Part shown: piece by piece, positions 43,863 to 54,316 of the stretch
Position numbering within the stretch: the first letter of the stretch is position 1
Layout: each line of letters starts with the position of its first letter
Assembly: GCA_024643405.1 (NCBI GenBank)
Contig: JAHENA010000001.1
Coordinates: forward strand, 47,695-111,694
Reading direction: 5' to 3'
Length of the DNA stretch: 64,000 nt
From: Flavobacteriales bacterium
GTDB taxonomy: Bacteria; Bacteroidota; Bacteroidia; Flavobacteriales; Flavobacteriaceae
The notes under the pieces: model-generated
Told to the model about the DNA's origin: nothing
What the model saw: the letters and a program-made list of their open reading frames with translations, nothing else
Database searches by the model: none
Made by a program: the position numbers and the translations under genes

Positions 43863-45872
43863 TTGGCAGTTAGCGAGAAAAACATATTAAACCGATTGTA
43901 TTTTATAGCTGGATGTATTTTTATATTCTGCTTGGCCGTGGTGTTTAAATTAGCAACCATTCAATTTGTGCAAGGTGATAAATACAGGGCTCTAGCTGAG
44001 CAGCGTGTTGTAAAAAATGTCATTATTCCGGCCAATAGAGGAAATGTGTATTCTTCAAAAGGGAATTTATTAGCGACTTCAATTCCTAAATATGATATAA
44101 GATTAGATGCACTAACACCTACCAATAAAACCTTTGAGAAATATTTAAAGCCACTGTGTGATTCGTTATCTAACTATTCTAAAAAATCATCTGGTTATTT
44201 TCAAAATGATATTAGAAAAGCGAGGGCTAATAAAAACAGATATTATTTAATAGCCAGGAATATTGGGTATTCAGATTATATCAGATTAAGAAGCTTCCCG
44301 TTATTAAATCTTGGTGCGTATAAAGGCGGATTGATTGTTGAACAAACCACCAAGCGAGAACATCCTATGGGTGGCATTGCACAGAGGTCTATAGGTTATG
44401 AAAGATTTGATGAGCAAGGCAATGTCACGAGAGCTGGAATTGATGGTGCTTACGGAATAAAGTATTTAAGAGGCAAAGATGGGAAAAGAGCAAAACAGCA
44501 AATAGGCAAAGGTCAATGGAAACCCATAGTAGATTATAATCAAATTGATCCGCAAGATGGGTATGATGTTTATACTACCATTGATGTTAATATACAAGAT
44601 ATTGCTCATCACGCCTTGTTAGAGCAATTAGAAAAATATAAGGCCGATCATGGGTGTGTAGTGGTTATGGAAACCAAAACGGGGGAAGTGAAAGCAATTT
44701 CAAATCTTGGTCGTAATAGTGAAGGCTATTATTATGAGCGACTAAATTATGCCGTTGGTGAAAGTCATGAGCCAGGTTCAACTTTTAAATTAATGGCGCT
44801 TACTGCAGCTCTTGAAGATAAAGTCATTGATACGAGCGATGTTGTTGATACTGAAAAAGGGATTATTTATTATTATGGAAAGCCGGTAAGAGATTCTCAT
44901 CATGGTGGTTATGGGAAAATATCAATTTCTAAGGCTTTTGAAGTGTCGTCAAATACAGGAGTTGTTAGAGCTATTGACAAAGCATATTCGAAAAATCCTG
45001 AAAAATTTGTGGACAGGTTATATAAAATGAACCTAAACAAAAAATTGGAGCTTCCAATTTTGGGTGAGCCTGAACCTACTATTCCTGATCCAAGAATTAA
45101 AAATGGGCGCTGGAGTGGCATTGCATTACAATGGATGGCTTTTGGTTATGGCGTTCAGTTTACCCCTTTACAAACATTAGCCTTTTATAATGCGATTGCT
45201 AATGATGGAGAAATGGTTAAACCTCAATTTTTAAAAGAAGTAAAAGAGTTTGATAAGGTAATAGTCCCATTTGAAAAGGAAGTTTTAAATAATCAAATAT
45301 GTTCAAAGGAAACCATTAAGAAAGTTCAACAATTACTTAAAAATGTTATTGAAAAAGACCATGGGACAGGACACAGGTTGTATTCAGAAAATTTTTCAAT
45401 GGCAGGTAAAACAGGAACTTGTCAAAAAAACTACCGAAATAAGGAAAAGCTTAACTATATATCCTCTTTTGTAGGATATTTTCCGGCTGATAACCCCAAA
45501 TATTCTTGTATAGTGGTTATTCATGAGCCTGATAAAAGTGTAGGTTATTATGGGGCAGATGTATCTGGTCCTGTATTTAAAAAAATCGCACAAAAAATTT
45601 TCACAGACACTCCAATTGTTGATGAAATTGAATCTTTAGATGTTAATTATGTCACATCAGAAAATGAATATGAAAGTTTTTATGAGACCTCTGAAACTTA
45701 TAAAACAGTGATGCCAAGTGTTGTGGGTTTACCTGCAATGGACGCCGTTGCCCTATTAGAAAACATGGGTCTTAAAGTTAGAATGAATGGTGTTGGGATT
45801 GTAAAGAAACAATCTATAAATAAAGGTCAAAAAATCATTAAAAATCAAACTATTGTTTTGGAAAATTCATGA
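43863..45872 (+). CDS. ftsI: division transpeptidase FtsI (PBP3) with PASTA domain
   Basis: Class B penicillin-binding protein (669 residues) that crosslinks septal peptidoglycan. One N-terminal membrane helix (about residues 12-32) precedes a dimerisation domain with the FtsI-type VVKNVIIPANRGNVYS segment. The transpeptidase motifs are SxxK at Ser306-Lys309 (GSTFKL), SSNTG, and KTGT (AGKTGTCQ). A C-terminal PASTA domain (VMPSVVGLPAMDAV...) ends the protein. No ATG gives the conserved N-terminus; the TTG at 43863 does, yielding MAVSEKNILNRLYF. It overlaps murE by four bases (ATGA). Confidence 0.93.
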   Translation: MAVSEKNILNRLYFIAGCIFIFCLAVVFKLATIQFVQGDKYRALAEQRVVKNVIIPANRGNVYSSKGNLLATSIPKYDIRLDALTPTNKTFEKYLKPLCDSLSNYSKKSSGYFQNDIRKARANKNRYYLIARNIGYSDYIRLRSFPLLNLGAYKGGLIVEQTTKREHPMGGIAQRSIGYERFDEQGNVTRAGIDGAYGIKYLRGKDGKRAKQQIGKGQWKPIVDYNQIDPQDGYDVYTTIDVNIQDIAHHALLEQLEKYKADHGCVVVMETKTGEVKAISNLGRNSEGYYYERLNYAVGESHEPGSTFKLMALTAALEDKVIDTSDVVDTEKGIIYYYGKPVRDSHHGGYGKISISKAFEVSSNTGVVRAIDKAYSKNPEKFVDRLYKMNLNKKLELPILGEPEPTIPDPRIKNGRWSGIALQWMAFGYGVQFTPLQTLAFYNAIANDGEMVKPQFLKEVKEFDKVIVPFEKEVLNNQICSKETIKKVQQLLKNVIEKDHGTGHRLYSENFSMAGKTGTCQKNYRNKEKLNYISSFVGYFPADNPKYSCIVVIHEPDKSVGYYGADVSGPVFKKIAQKIFTDTPIVDEIESLDVNYVTSENEYESFYETSETYKTVMPSVVGLPAMDAVALLENMGLKVRMNGVGIVKKQSINKGQKIIKNQTIVLENS

Positions 45873-47332
45873 TGGCTTTAAAAGACATATTATATAGAGT
45901 AACTATCAATGCTGTTGTTGGAAGCACTTTGGTGGATATAAATGCCATTCAATTTGACTCCAGAAGTATTAAAGATAATGATTTATTTGTTGCCATTAAA
46001 GGCACTATTGTTGACGGACATGATTTTATTGAAAAGGCTATTGCCAAAGGGGCTAAAGCAATAATTTGCGAAAAGTTACCTGATAGTTTTCATAATAACA
46101 TTACCTATGTAGAAGTTAAAAATGCGTCACGGGCATTGGCTTTTATGGCCTCTAATTATTATGAGATACCATCAGAAAATTTAAAATTAGTCGGAGTTAC
46201 AGGGACTAATGGAAAAACCACAGTGGCCACTTTGTTATATCAGTTATTTAAAAAGGCTGGATTTAAAGTGGGTTTACTTTCAACTGTCAAAATAATGGTT
46301 GATGATAGAGAATATAAAGCCACGCACACAACACCAGATTCCTTAACAATCAATAAGTATTTAAGAGAAATGAGTAATGATGGTGTTGAATTCTGTTTTA
46401 TGGAAGTCAGTTCGCATGGAATTCATCAAAATAGAACGGAAGGACTGCATTTTGAAGGGGGTATTTTTACAAATCTTACCCATGACCATTTAGACTATCA
46501 TAACTCATTTTCTGAATATAGAGACGTGAAAAAATCTTTTTTTGATCATCTGCCAGCATCCGCTTTTGCCCTTGTAAATATAGATGACAAAAATGGTTTA
46601 GTGATGCTTCAAAATACAAAAGCAAGAAAGTTTACTTATGCTTTAAAAACCTACGCCGATTATAGAGTACAAATATTGGAAAATGAGTTAAGAGGCTTGT
46701 TATTGAAAATAAACGAGAGTGAAGTGTGGACAAAACTGATAGGCAATTTTAATGCTTATAATATGATTGCTATTTATGGAACGGCTGATTTATTAGGACT
46801 TAAAAAGGAAGAATCACTGCCGTTAATAAGTACTTTAGAAAGTGTCACTGGTCGTTTTCAGTATTTGATTTCTGATGAAAAAATCACAGCTATTGTTGAT
46901 TATGCACATACGCCTGATGCTCTTAAAAATGTATTGGAAACCATCAATAACATTCGCACAAAAAACGAAGAATTAATAACGGTTGTTGGTTGTGGTGGAG
47001 ATAGAGATAAAACCAAAAGACCGGTAATGGGTAATATCGCTTCAACGTTAAGCACAAAAGTTATTATTACCAGTGATAACCCTAGAAGTGAAGTTCCTGA
47101 AGCTATTATTAATGAGATAGAAACTGGTGTTGAACCTCAAAATGTTAAAAAAGTAGTTTCAATTGTAGATAGAAAGCAGGCTATTAAAACCGCGTGTCAG
47201 TTGGCTAAGCCAAATGATATTATTCTAATCGCTGGCAAAGGACATGAAACCTATCAGGAAATTAAAGGAGAACGGTTTGATTTTGACGATTTTAAAATAG
47301 TTCAAGAACTTTTAAAACAAATGCAAAAATAA
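45869..47332 (+). CDS. murE: UDP-MurNAc-L-Ala-D-Glu:meso-diaminopimelate ligase MurE
   Basis: Adds the third amino acid to the peptidoglycan stem in the cytosol. The 487-residue protein contains the ATP loop [14 protein letters not shown], the THTTPDSL uridine contact and LTHDHLDYH. The motif DNPR (ITSDNPRSE) marks specificity for meso-diaminopimelate rather than lysine. Its end and the mraY ATG share a base (TAATG). A second ATG at 45872 is an equal start. Confidence 0.95.
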   Translation: MMALKDILYRVTINAVVGSTLVDINAIQFDSRSIKDNDLFVAIKGTIVDGHDFIEKAIAKGAKAIICEKLPDSFHNNITYVEVKNASRALAFMASNYYEIPSENLKLVGVTGTNGKTTVATLLYQLFKKAGFKVGLLSTVKIMVDDREYKATHTTPDSLTINKYLREMSNDGVEFCFMEVSSHGIHQNRTEGLHFEGGIFTNLTHDHLDYHNSFSEYRDVKKSFFDHLPASAFALVNIDDKNGLVMLQNTKARKFTYALKTYADYRVQILENELRGLLLKINESEVWTKLIGNFNAYNMIAIYGTADLLGLKKEESLPLISTLESVTGRFQYLISDEKITAIVDYAHTPDALKNVLETINNIRTKNEELITVVGCGGDRDKTKRPVMGNIASTLSTKVIITSDNPRSEVPEAIINEIETGVEPQNVKKVVSIVDRKQAIKTACQLAKPNDIILIAGKGHETYQEIKGERFDFDDFKIVQELLKQMQK

Positions 47333-48570
47333 TGTTGTATTACCTATTTGAATATTTAGAAAAACAATTCCAATTACCTGGAGCATCACTTTTTGGTTAT
47401 ATCACGTTTAGAGCTGCTTTTGCAATTATTTTGTCGTTGCTTATTTCTACTATTTACGGAAAAAGAATTATAAAGTATTTGCAAAAAAAACAGGTGGGTG
47501 AGACCATTAGGGATTTAGGTCTTGATGGACAACAACAAAAGGCTGGTACACCAACTATGGGCGGTTTGATTATAATTTTTGCAACCTTAATTCCTGTAGT
47601 ATTGCTTGCTAAATTGGAAAACATTTACGTCATACTTCTTATTGTTACTACTATTTGGATGGGAACTATTGGCTTTATTGATGACTATATTAAAAAGTTT
47701 AAGAAAGATAAAGAAGGATTAAAAGGTAGGTTTAAAGTGCTTGGGCAGGTAGGATTAGGTATTATCGTGGGAAGTACATTATATTTTCATTCTGATGTCA
47801 CTATTAAAGAAGAATTGCCTCAAAAGGAACAGGTACAAGTAGTGGTTGTAAATAATACTGTACAGGCAAAGCAATTTAAACCAGAAGAAAAATCAACAAA
47901 AACAACCATACCATTTTTAAAAAGTAATGAGTTTGATTATGCTGATTTGATTACTTGGATAAATCCAGGTTTAGCTCAATACGCTTGGGTGATTTTTATA
48001 CTGATAACTATTTTTATTATTACGGCAGTTTCTAACGGTGCAAATTTAACAGATGGTATTGATGGTTTAGCGGCAGGTACTTCCGCCATTATTGTGCTCA
48101 CTTTAGGCATTTTTGCATGGGTCTCTGGTAATATCATTTTTTCAGATTATCTCAACATCATGTACATCCCAAGGGTTGAAGAAATTACCATTTATATAGC
48201 TGCATTTGTAGGAGCATTAATAGGGTTTCTGTGGTACAATACCTATCCGGCCCAAGTTTTTATGGGAGATACGGGAAGTTTAACCATCGGAGGAATCATT
48301 GCTGTGATTGCTATTGCGGTTAGAAAAGAATGGTTAATACCTGTTTTATGTGGAATATTCTTGGCTGAGAATTTATCTGTGGTTATGCAAGTAAGTTACT
48401 TCAAATACACCAAGAAAAAATATGGCGAAGGCAGGCGCATTTTTAAAATGTCTCCATTACATCATCATTATCAAAAATCTGGATACCATGAAAGTAAAAT
48501 AGTGACAAGATTTTGGATTGTTGGCATTTTGTTGGCGATTATCTCTATTGTGACTTTGAAAATTAGATAG
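47332..48570 (+). CDS. mraY: phospho-MurNAc-pentapeptide transferase MraY
   Basis: Polytopic membrane enzyme that moves phospho-MurNAc-pentapeptide to undecaprenyl phosphate, making lipid I. At 412 residues it is longer than the roughly 360 of proteobacterial MraY because of a hydrophilic insert of about 50 residues (near 165-215, with [12 protein letters not shown]) that is usual in Bacteroidota. Conserved motifs are [40 protein letters not shown] and the HHH motif in [14 protein letters not shown]. murD begins at the next base. Confidence 0.95.
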   Translation: MLYYLFEYLEKQFQLPGASLFGYITFRAAFAIILSLLISTIYGKRIIKYLQKKQVGETIRDLGLDGQQQKAGTPTMGGLIIIFATLIPVVLLAKLENIYVILLIVTTIWMGTIGFIDDYIKKFKKDKEGLKGRFKVLGQVGLGIIVGSTLYFHSDVTIKEELPQKEQVQVVVVNNTVQAKQFKPEEKSTKTTIPFLKSNEFDYADLITWINPGLAQYAWVIFILITIFIITAVSNGANLTDGIDGLAAGTSAIIVLTLGIFAWVSGNIIFSDYLNIMYIPRVEEITIYIAAFVGALIGFLWYNTYPAQVFMGDTGSLTIGGIIAVIAIAVRKEWLIPVLCGIFLAENLSVVMQVSYFKYTKKKYGEGRRIFKMSPLHHHYQKSGYHESKIVTRFWIVGILLAIISIVTLKIR

Positions 48571-49902
48571 ATGGAAAGATTAGTGATTTTAGGGGGTGGA
48601 GAAAGTGGTGTAGGAACAGCACTTTTAGGAAAAAACACAGGTTTTGAAGTTTTTGTTTCAGATAAAGGAACTATTAAAGAAAAATATAAACAAGTTCTTA
48701 TACATAATGACATTAAATGGGAGGAGAGTAGTCATACAGAATCAAAAATTCTAAATGCAGACTTAATAATGAAAAGCCCGGGAATACCAGATAAGGCTCC
48801 TTTGGTAAAACAAATAAGAGCGATGGGTATTCCTGTAGTTTCTGAAATTGAATTTGCATCAAATTTTACAGACGCCACCATAATTGGAATAACAGGTAGT
48901 AATGGTAAAACAACAACAGCTACTCTAACACATCATATTTTAAAACAAGAATTAAATGTGGGTTTGGCAGGTAATATTGGTGACAGTTTTGCTAAACAGA
49001 TTCTTGAAAAGGACTATGAAAATTATGTACTTGAGATTAGCAGTTTTCAATTAGATGATATTATGGATTTCAAACCACATATTGCTGTGATAACTAATAT
49101 AACTACAGACCATTTAGACAGATATGATTACAAGTTTGAAAATTATATTGACTCAAAATTTAGGATTACTCAAAATCAAACCAAAAAAGATTATTTGATT
49201 TATGACGCCGATGATGAAGTGATTAATGAATGGTTAAAAAATAATTCAATTCAATCAACTTTATTGCCTTTTTCACTAACTAAAATTATTGAGAATGGTG
49301 CGTATTTAGAAAATAATAATATAAAAATAACTATTGATAACAATCAAATTATTATGCCAACAACAAATCTAGCTTTAGAAGGAAAACACAACATTAAAAA
49401 TGCCATGGCTGCTTCAACAGTAGCTCATTTATTGAATATCAGAAAGCAAACAATTAGAGAAAGTTTGGAAAATTTTCAAGGGGTTGAGCATAGGTTGGAG
49501 CATGTGTTAAAAATTAATAAAGTGCAATACATTAATGATTCTAAAGCCACTAATGTGAATGCAACATACTATGCTTTAGAGAGCATGGAGACACCTACTG
49601 TTTGGATTGTTGGCGGTCAGGATAAAGGCAATAATTATGAAGAGTTATTCTCTTTTGTTAATGAAAAGGTGAAGGCAATCATTTGTTTAGGTGTAGATAA
49701 TGAAAAGCTTTTAAACACCTTTGGAAATATAGTAGATATTATTGTTGAAACACAGTTTATGAGCGAGGCAGTTAAAATTGCTTATAAAATTGCTGAAGCA
49801 GGAGATACTGTTCTATTGTCACCAGCATGTGCGAGTTTTGATTTATTTGAAAACTATGAAGATAGAGGAAGACAATTTAAGGCTGCAGTTAGGAACCTTT
49901 AA
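48571..49902 (+). CDS. murD: UDP-MurNAc-L-alanine:D-glutamate ligase MurD
   Basis: Adds D-glutamate to UDP-MurNAc-L-alanine. In 443 residues the three Mur ligase domains are seen: Rossmann-like N-domain with LGGGESGVGTALLG, ATPase domain with GITGSNGKTTTATL and EISSFQLDDI, and a C-domain with INDSKATNVNATYYALE and VLLSPACASFDLFENYEDRG, the classic MurD signature. Directly follows mraY with no gap, and 28 bases precede ftsW. Confidence 0.95.
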   Translation: MERLVILGGGESGVGTALLGKNTGFEVFVSDKGTIKEKYKQVLIHNDIKWEESSHTESKILNADLIMKSPGIPDKAPLVKQIRAMGIPVVSEIEFASNFTDATIIGITGSNGKTTTATLTHHILKQELNVGLAGNIGDSFAKQILEKDYENYVLEISSFQLDDIMDFKPHIAVITNITTDHLDRYDYKFENYIDSKFRITQNQTKKDYLIYDADDEVINEWLKNNSIQSTLLPFSLTKIIENGAYLENNNIKITIDNNQIIMPTTNLALEGKHNIKNAMAASTVAHLLNIRKQTIRESLENFQGVEHRLEHVLKINKVQYINDSKATNVNATYYALESMETPTVWIVGGQDKGNNYEELFSFVNEKVKAIICLGVDNEKLLNTFGNIVDIIVETQFMSEAVKIAYKIAEAGDTVLLSPACASFDLFENYEDRGRQFKAAVRNL

Positions 49903-49930
49903 TTTTTTTTAAAGCAACAGAATAATAAGA

Positions 49931-51124
49931 ATGCAAACACTATTTGACAACATAAAAGGAGATCGATTAATCTGGGCAATTGTTGCTTTGCTCGCTATTT
50001 TCTCTTTTCTTCCTGTATATAGTGCTGCAAGTAATCTAGCTTATTCAGGTTCAAACGGAAGTACTTTCTCATTTTTTGTAAAGCATTTTATGCATTTGTT
50101 TTTAGGTTTTTCAATAATGTATGGTGTGCATAAAATACCATACAGATATTTTAGAGGGTTGTCTTTAATAATGATTCCTATAGTACTTATCTTATTAATA
50201 GTCACCATGTTTCAGGGAATTACTATCGATGGTGCAAATGCCAGTAGATGGATACAAATTCCAATTGTTGGAATGTCGTTTCAAACATCCACATTGGCCT
50301 CCGTGGTTCTTATGGTTTATGTGGCAAGATATATGTCAAAAATAAAGGATAAAGACATCACTTTTAAATCCTCTATTTTACCCTTATGGATGCCGGTATT
50401 TTTAGTTTTAATACTTATTTTACCTGCAAATTTCTCTACGGCTGCCATCATGTTTGTGATGGTGGCTATGTTAGTTTTTCTGGGAGGTTATCCTATCAAA
50501 TATTTACTTGTTATTTTGGGTTCTGGAGTCATCGCATTAACATTATTTATATTAGTTGCTAAAGCATTCCCAGACGCGATGCCAAACAGGGTTGATACCT
50601 GGATGAGCCGATTGGATAGTTTTACAAATGGAGAAGATAGCGAAGCTGATTATCAAATTGAAAAAGCAAAAATAGCTATTGCATCTGGCGGTATACAAGG
50701 GGTTGGTCCAGGGAAGAGCATTCAAAAGAATTTTTTACCACAATCGTCGTCTGATTTTATTTTCGCAATAATTATTGAGGAATATGGGTTGATTGGTGGA
50801 CTTTCTTTAATCATTTTATATATGTGGCTACTTTTTAGAATTGTAATTGTGGCACAAAAAGCTGATACCATGTTTGGAAAGTTGTTGGTGCTTGGGGTTG
50901 GACTTCCTATAGTTTTTCAGGCCATGATCAATATGGGCGTTGCGGTGGAATTATTTCCTGTTACAGGTCAAACATTACCGCTTATAAGCAGTGGGGGAAC
51001 GTCTATTTGGATGACCTGTTTGGCAATTGGTATCATATTGAGTGTGAGTGCAAAGAGAGAAGAAATAAAAGAGTTTGAAAATAATGAAGATAATCCTTTA
51101 GAAATTTTATCTGAAACAATATAG
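49931..51124 (+). CDS. ftsW: SEDS-family septal glycan polymerase FtsW
   Basis: Polytopic SEDS protein (397 residues, about 10 helices) that polymerises lipid II at the septum together with FtsI. Motifs of the family are visible: GANASRWIQIP, YQIEKAKIAIASGGIQGVGPG, LPQSSSDFIFAIIIEEYGLIGG with the catalytic Asp-type segment, and LPLISSGGTS near the end. The C-terminus is cytosolic and acidic (EFENNEDNPLEI). murG follows after 19 bases. Confidence 0.94.
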   Translation: MQTLFDNIKGDRLIWAIVALLAIFSFLPVYSAASNLAYSGSNGSTFSFFVKHFMHLFLGFSIMYGVHKIPYRYFRGLSLIMIPIVLILLIVTMFQGITIDGANASRWIQIPIVGMSFQTSTLASVVLMVYVARYMSKIKDKDITFKSSILPLWMPVFLVLILILPANFSTAAIMFVMVAMLVFLGGYPIKYLLVILGSGVIALTLFILVAKAFPDAMPNRVDTWMSRLDSFTNGEDSEADYQIEKAKIAIASGGIQGVGPGKSIQKNFLPQSSSDFIFAIIIEEYGLIGGLSLIILYMWLLFRIVIVAQKADTMFGKLLVLGVGLPIVFQAMINMGVAVELFPVTGQTLPLISSGGTSIWMTCLAIGIILSVSAKREEIKEFENNEDNPLEILSETI

Positions 51125-51143
51125 TTATTAAAGATTAATAAAA

Positions 51144-52250
51144 GTGACTAAAAAAAGCGAAGCATACAAAATTATTCTTTCGGGCGGAGGTACTGGTGGC
51201 CATATTTATCCTGCTATCGCTATTGCGAATAGTTTAAAAGAAAGATTTCCAAACGCAAAGTTTTTATTTGTTGGTGCAAAAGATAGAATGGAAATGGAAA
51301 AAGTGCCTCAGGCAGGTTATGATATTAAGGGATTGTGGATTTCTGGCCTACAAAGACAGTTAACATTAAAAAATTTATTATTCCCATTTAAACTAATGAG
51401 CAGCTTGTGGAATGCCTGGAAAATTATTAAGTCTTTTAAGCCTGATATAGCCATAGGTACAGGTGGTTTTGCCAGTGGTCCATTGTTATTTGTAGCCGCA
51501 TCGAAAAAAGTGCCTTGCTTAATACAGGAGCAAAATTCATATCCTGGAATTACCAATAAATTATTAGCTAAAAAGGTCCAAAAAATTTGTGTCGCATATG
51601 ATAATTTAGAGCGCTTTTTTCCAAAAGAAAAAATAATAAAGACTGGAAATCCGGTGCGTCAGGATTTACTTGATATAGAAAGTAAAATTGTTGAAGCAAA
51701 GGATTTTTTCAATTTGAAGCATGGAAAATATACGCTTTTGGTATTAGGAGGTAGCTTAGGAGCAAGAAATATTAATGATTTAATTGAGAAGAAATTAGAT
51801 TTTCTGGATACTCAAAATGTTCAGGTTATCTGGCAGTGTGGTAAGTTATATTACCCTCAATATAAGATTTACAGCAACACAAAAGATATCCAGGTCTATC
51901 CGTTTTTAAATAATATGGATTTTGCTTATGCCGCCGCAGATATTATCATTTCAAGGGCAGGGGCAAGTTCAGTATCTGAATTATGTATTGTAGGCAAGCC
52001 GGTAATTTTTATTCCATCGCCAAATGTGGCAGAAGACCATCAAACTAAAAATGCTTTGGCGATTGTTGATAAGCACGCTGCAATACTCATGAAGGAAGAA
52101 GATTTAGAGGTTGATTTTGAAAACATATTTTCACAATTAATTCAATCTCCTGAAAAACAAAAAGAGTTAGGGTCAAATATTAAAAATTTAGCATTAGTCA
52201 ATGCGACTCATGATATAGCTGATGAAGTAGTTAAACTTCTAAAAAAATAA
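51144..52250 (+). CDS. murG: lipid II synthase MurG
   Basis: GT28 glycosyltransferase that adds GlcNAc to lipid I on the inner face of the membrane. It has 368 residues from a GTG start at 51144; no ATG precedes the conserved [18 protein letters not shown] loop at a suitable place. Other motifs are [48 protein letters not shown] and [12 protein letters not shown] with the donor-binding region [17 protein letters not shown]. murC begins one base after the stop. Confidence 0.95.
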   Translation: MTKKSEAYKIILSGGGTGGHIYPAIAIANSLKERFPNAKFLFVGAKDRMEMEKVPQAGYDIKGLWISGLQRQLTLKNLLFPFKLMSSLWNAWKIIKSFKPDIAIGTGGFASGPLLFVAASKKVPCLIQEQNSYPGITNKLLAKKVQKICVAYDNLERFFPKEKIIKTGNPVRQDLLDIESKIVEAKDFFNLKHGKYTLLVLGGSLGARNINDLIEKKLDFLDTQNVQVIWQCGKLYYPQYKIYSNTKDIQVYPFLNNMDFAYAAADIIISRAGASSVSELCIVGKPVIFIPSPNVAEDHQTKNALAIVDKHAAILMKEEDLEVDFENIFSQLIQSPEKQKELGSNIKNLALVNATHDIADEVVKLLKK

Positions 52251-52251
52251 T

Positions 52252-53604
52252 ATGAATCTTAATAATATACATAATGTTTATTTAATTGGGATAGGAGGTA
52301 TTGGAATGAGCGCCTTAGCTAGATACTTTTATGCCAATAAAAAACATGTAGCCGGTTATGATAAGACACCAACTGATTTAACAGATAGTCTTATCGCTAG
52401 TGGTATAAATGTTCTTTTTGAAGATTCTATACAATTAATAGATGTTTCGTTTTTGAATATTGATAATACCTTAGTTATTTATACCCCGGCAGTTCCTGGC
52501 AGTCATAAGCAATTAGAGTATTTTAAAAATAAAGGATATCAGGTTTTAAAAAGATCTCAGGTGCTAGGTTTAATCACAGAGCAGACTTTTTGTTTAGCCA
52601 TTGCAGGCACACATGGTAAAACAACTACAACCAGTATACTGGGGCATTTAATGTTTGAATGCAAGGTGCCACTGACAGCTTTTTTAGGAGGAATTAGTGA
52701 GAATTATAATTCAAATTTAATCATTAATGGAACGGAAGTTACGGTGGTGGAAGCTGATGAATTTGACAGGTCTTTTTTAACCTTATCACCGGATATTGCT
52801 TGTATCACTTCAATGGATGCAGATCATCTAGATATTTACGGAGATGCTTCTGAGTTGAAAAAATCATTTGAAGCTTTTTCTAAAAAAGTAAAGAGCAACG
52901 GCAAACTTTTTGTTAGAAATGGTCTTCCATTAAAAGGAATTACATATGGAATTGAAGATCATTCAGATTATTCCGTTCAAAATATAAAAATAAAAAATGG
53001 CGCCTATGTTTTTGATGTGAAGACACCAAAAACAGTGCTGGAAAATTTTCAATTTAACCTGCCCGGTAGACATAATTTGTCGAATGCATTAATAGCCTTA
53101 GCGATGGCTGTAGAGTACGGTTGCCCTTACCGGCAGCTCGCTAAGGCATTAGCATCTTATAAAGGGGTTAAAAGAAGATTTACTTATCACATAAAAACTG
53201 AAAATTTTGTTTTTATCGATGATTATGCACATCATCCTGAAGAAATTAATGCAGTATATCAGGCTGTGCGTGAAATGTATCCCGGAAAAAAAATACTAGC
53301 AATTTTTCAACCCCATTTATTTAGTAGAACAAGAGATTTTGCTGATGATTTTGCAAAAAGTTTATCTCAGTTTGATGAAGTGATACTTCTTGATATTTAT
53401 CCGGCAAGAGAATTACCTATTGAAGGCATAACTTCTGAGTGGTTATTAAAAAAAATTAAAAACCCAAATAAACAGTTAACGAGTAAGATTGAGATGATGC
53501 GGAAAATTCATGAAAGTAAAGCCGAGGTTTTACTTACCATTGGAGCTGGTGATATTGGGGAAGAAGTTAAACATATTAAAAAAGAATTTAGCGTTGCGAG
53601 TTAA
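52252..53604 (+). CDS. murC: UDP-MurNAc:L-alanine ligase MurC
   Basis: First ligase of stem-peptide synthesis. The 450-residue protein begins YLIGIGGIGMSALARYFY, with ATPase loop AIAGTHGKTTTTSIL, EADEFDRSFL, the MDADHLDIYG segment, LPGRHNLSNALIAL, and the MurC hallmark DDYAHHPEEINAV with FQPHLFSRT. Its last 11 bases overlap the TTG start of ftsQ. Confidence 0.95.
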   Translation: MNLNNIHNVYLIGIGGIGMSALARYFYANKKHVAGYDKTPTDLTDSLIASGINVLFEDSIQLIDVSFLNIDNTLVIYTPAVPGSHKQLEYFKNKGYQVLKRSQVLGLITEQTFCLAIAGTHGKTTTTSILGHLMFECKVPLTAFLGGISENYNSNLIINGTEVTVVEADEFDRSFLTLSPDIACITSMDADHLDIYGDASELKKSFEAFSKKVKSNGKLFVRNGLPLKGITYGIEDHSDYSVQNIKIKNGAYVFDVKTPKTVLENFQFNLPGRHNLSNALIALAMAVEYGCPYRQLAKALASYKGVKRRFTYHIKTENFVFIDDYAHHPEEINAVYQAVREMYPGKKILAIFQPHLFSRTRDFADDFAKSLSQFDEVILLDIYPARELPIEGITSEWLLKKIKNPNKQLTSKIEMMRKIHESKAEVLLTIGAGDIGEEVKHIKKEFSVAS

Positions 53605-54313
53605 TTGGAACTACATAAAGATGATTGTTTTGTTTGGGGCGGTAGCATTCTTATTTGCGTTCTCAACAAATAGAAATGCAGTTAGAAAAGTATCTGAGGT
53701 TGATATCCACTTTATAGGGGAAAACAACCTTTATGTAACCCATGAAACTGTTAGTAAATTGTTAATACAAAATCAACGTACTGTTAAAAATTTGGCTAAA
53801 GAAACTTTAGATTTGAATCAATTAGAAAAGTCCCTTAATTCTAACCCTATGATTAAATCAGCTGAAGTGTATGTTACTGTAAATGGTGCAGTTAAGGCTG
53901 ATATTAAGCAAAAAACACCTATAGCAAGAGTGAGTACTAATGAGTCTTATTATATTGATGATGACGGTTTTTATATGCCATTGTCAAGCAATTTTACGGC
54001 TAGAGTGCCTTTGGTTACTGGTTTTATAAAAAAGAATGATTTAAAAAATGTTTACACAGTTGCTAATAAAATTAAAGAGGATGAGTTTCTAATGAAAAAC
54101 GTTATTGAAATTCATCAAGATTTTGACAATACAATTTATTTAAAACTACGTCAGTGTAACTTCGAAGTGAAGCTTGGTAGTGTCAGCTCTCTGGATAAAA
54201 AAATCAATAACCTCAAAGCCTTCTATCAAAAAAACCTACATGATAAGACACTTAATAATTACAGTAAGGTCAACTTACAATTTGATAATCAGGTAGTATG
54301 TACCAAAACATAA
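53594..54313 (+). CDS. ftsQ: cell division protein FtsQ
   Basis: Bitopic division protein linking early and late divisome proteins. The best start is the TTG at 53594, which gives MRVNWNYIK followed directly by the membrane helix (MIVLFGAVAFLFAF); a longer frame from 53510 would overlap murC by 95 bases and is rejected. The periplasmic part (239 residues in all) has a POTRA-like region (VDIHFIGENNLYVTHETV, LEKSLNSNPMIKSAEVYV) and a beta domain with YYIDDDGFYMPLS. ftsA starts 3 bases after the stop. Confidence 0.87.
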   Translation: MRVNWNYIKMIVLFGAVAFLFAFSTNRNAVRKVSEVDIHFIGENNLYVTHETVSKLLIQNQRTVKNLAKETLDLNQLEKSLNSNPMIKSAEVYVTVNGAVKADIKQKTPIARVSTNESYYIDDDGFYMPLSSNFTARVPLVTGFIKKNDLKNVYTVANKIKEDEFLMKNVIEIHQDFDNTIYLKLRQCNFEVKLGSVSSLDKKINNLKAFYQKNLHDKTLNNYSKVNLQFDNQVVCTKT

Positions 54314-54316
54314 ACA

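Noticed and set aside
53510..53593. Longer N-terminus for FtsQ
   Set aside because: Would overlap the conserved MurC C-terminus by 95 bases; the TTG at 53594 gives the expected N-terminus and membrane helix.
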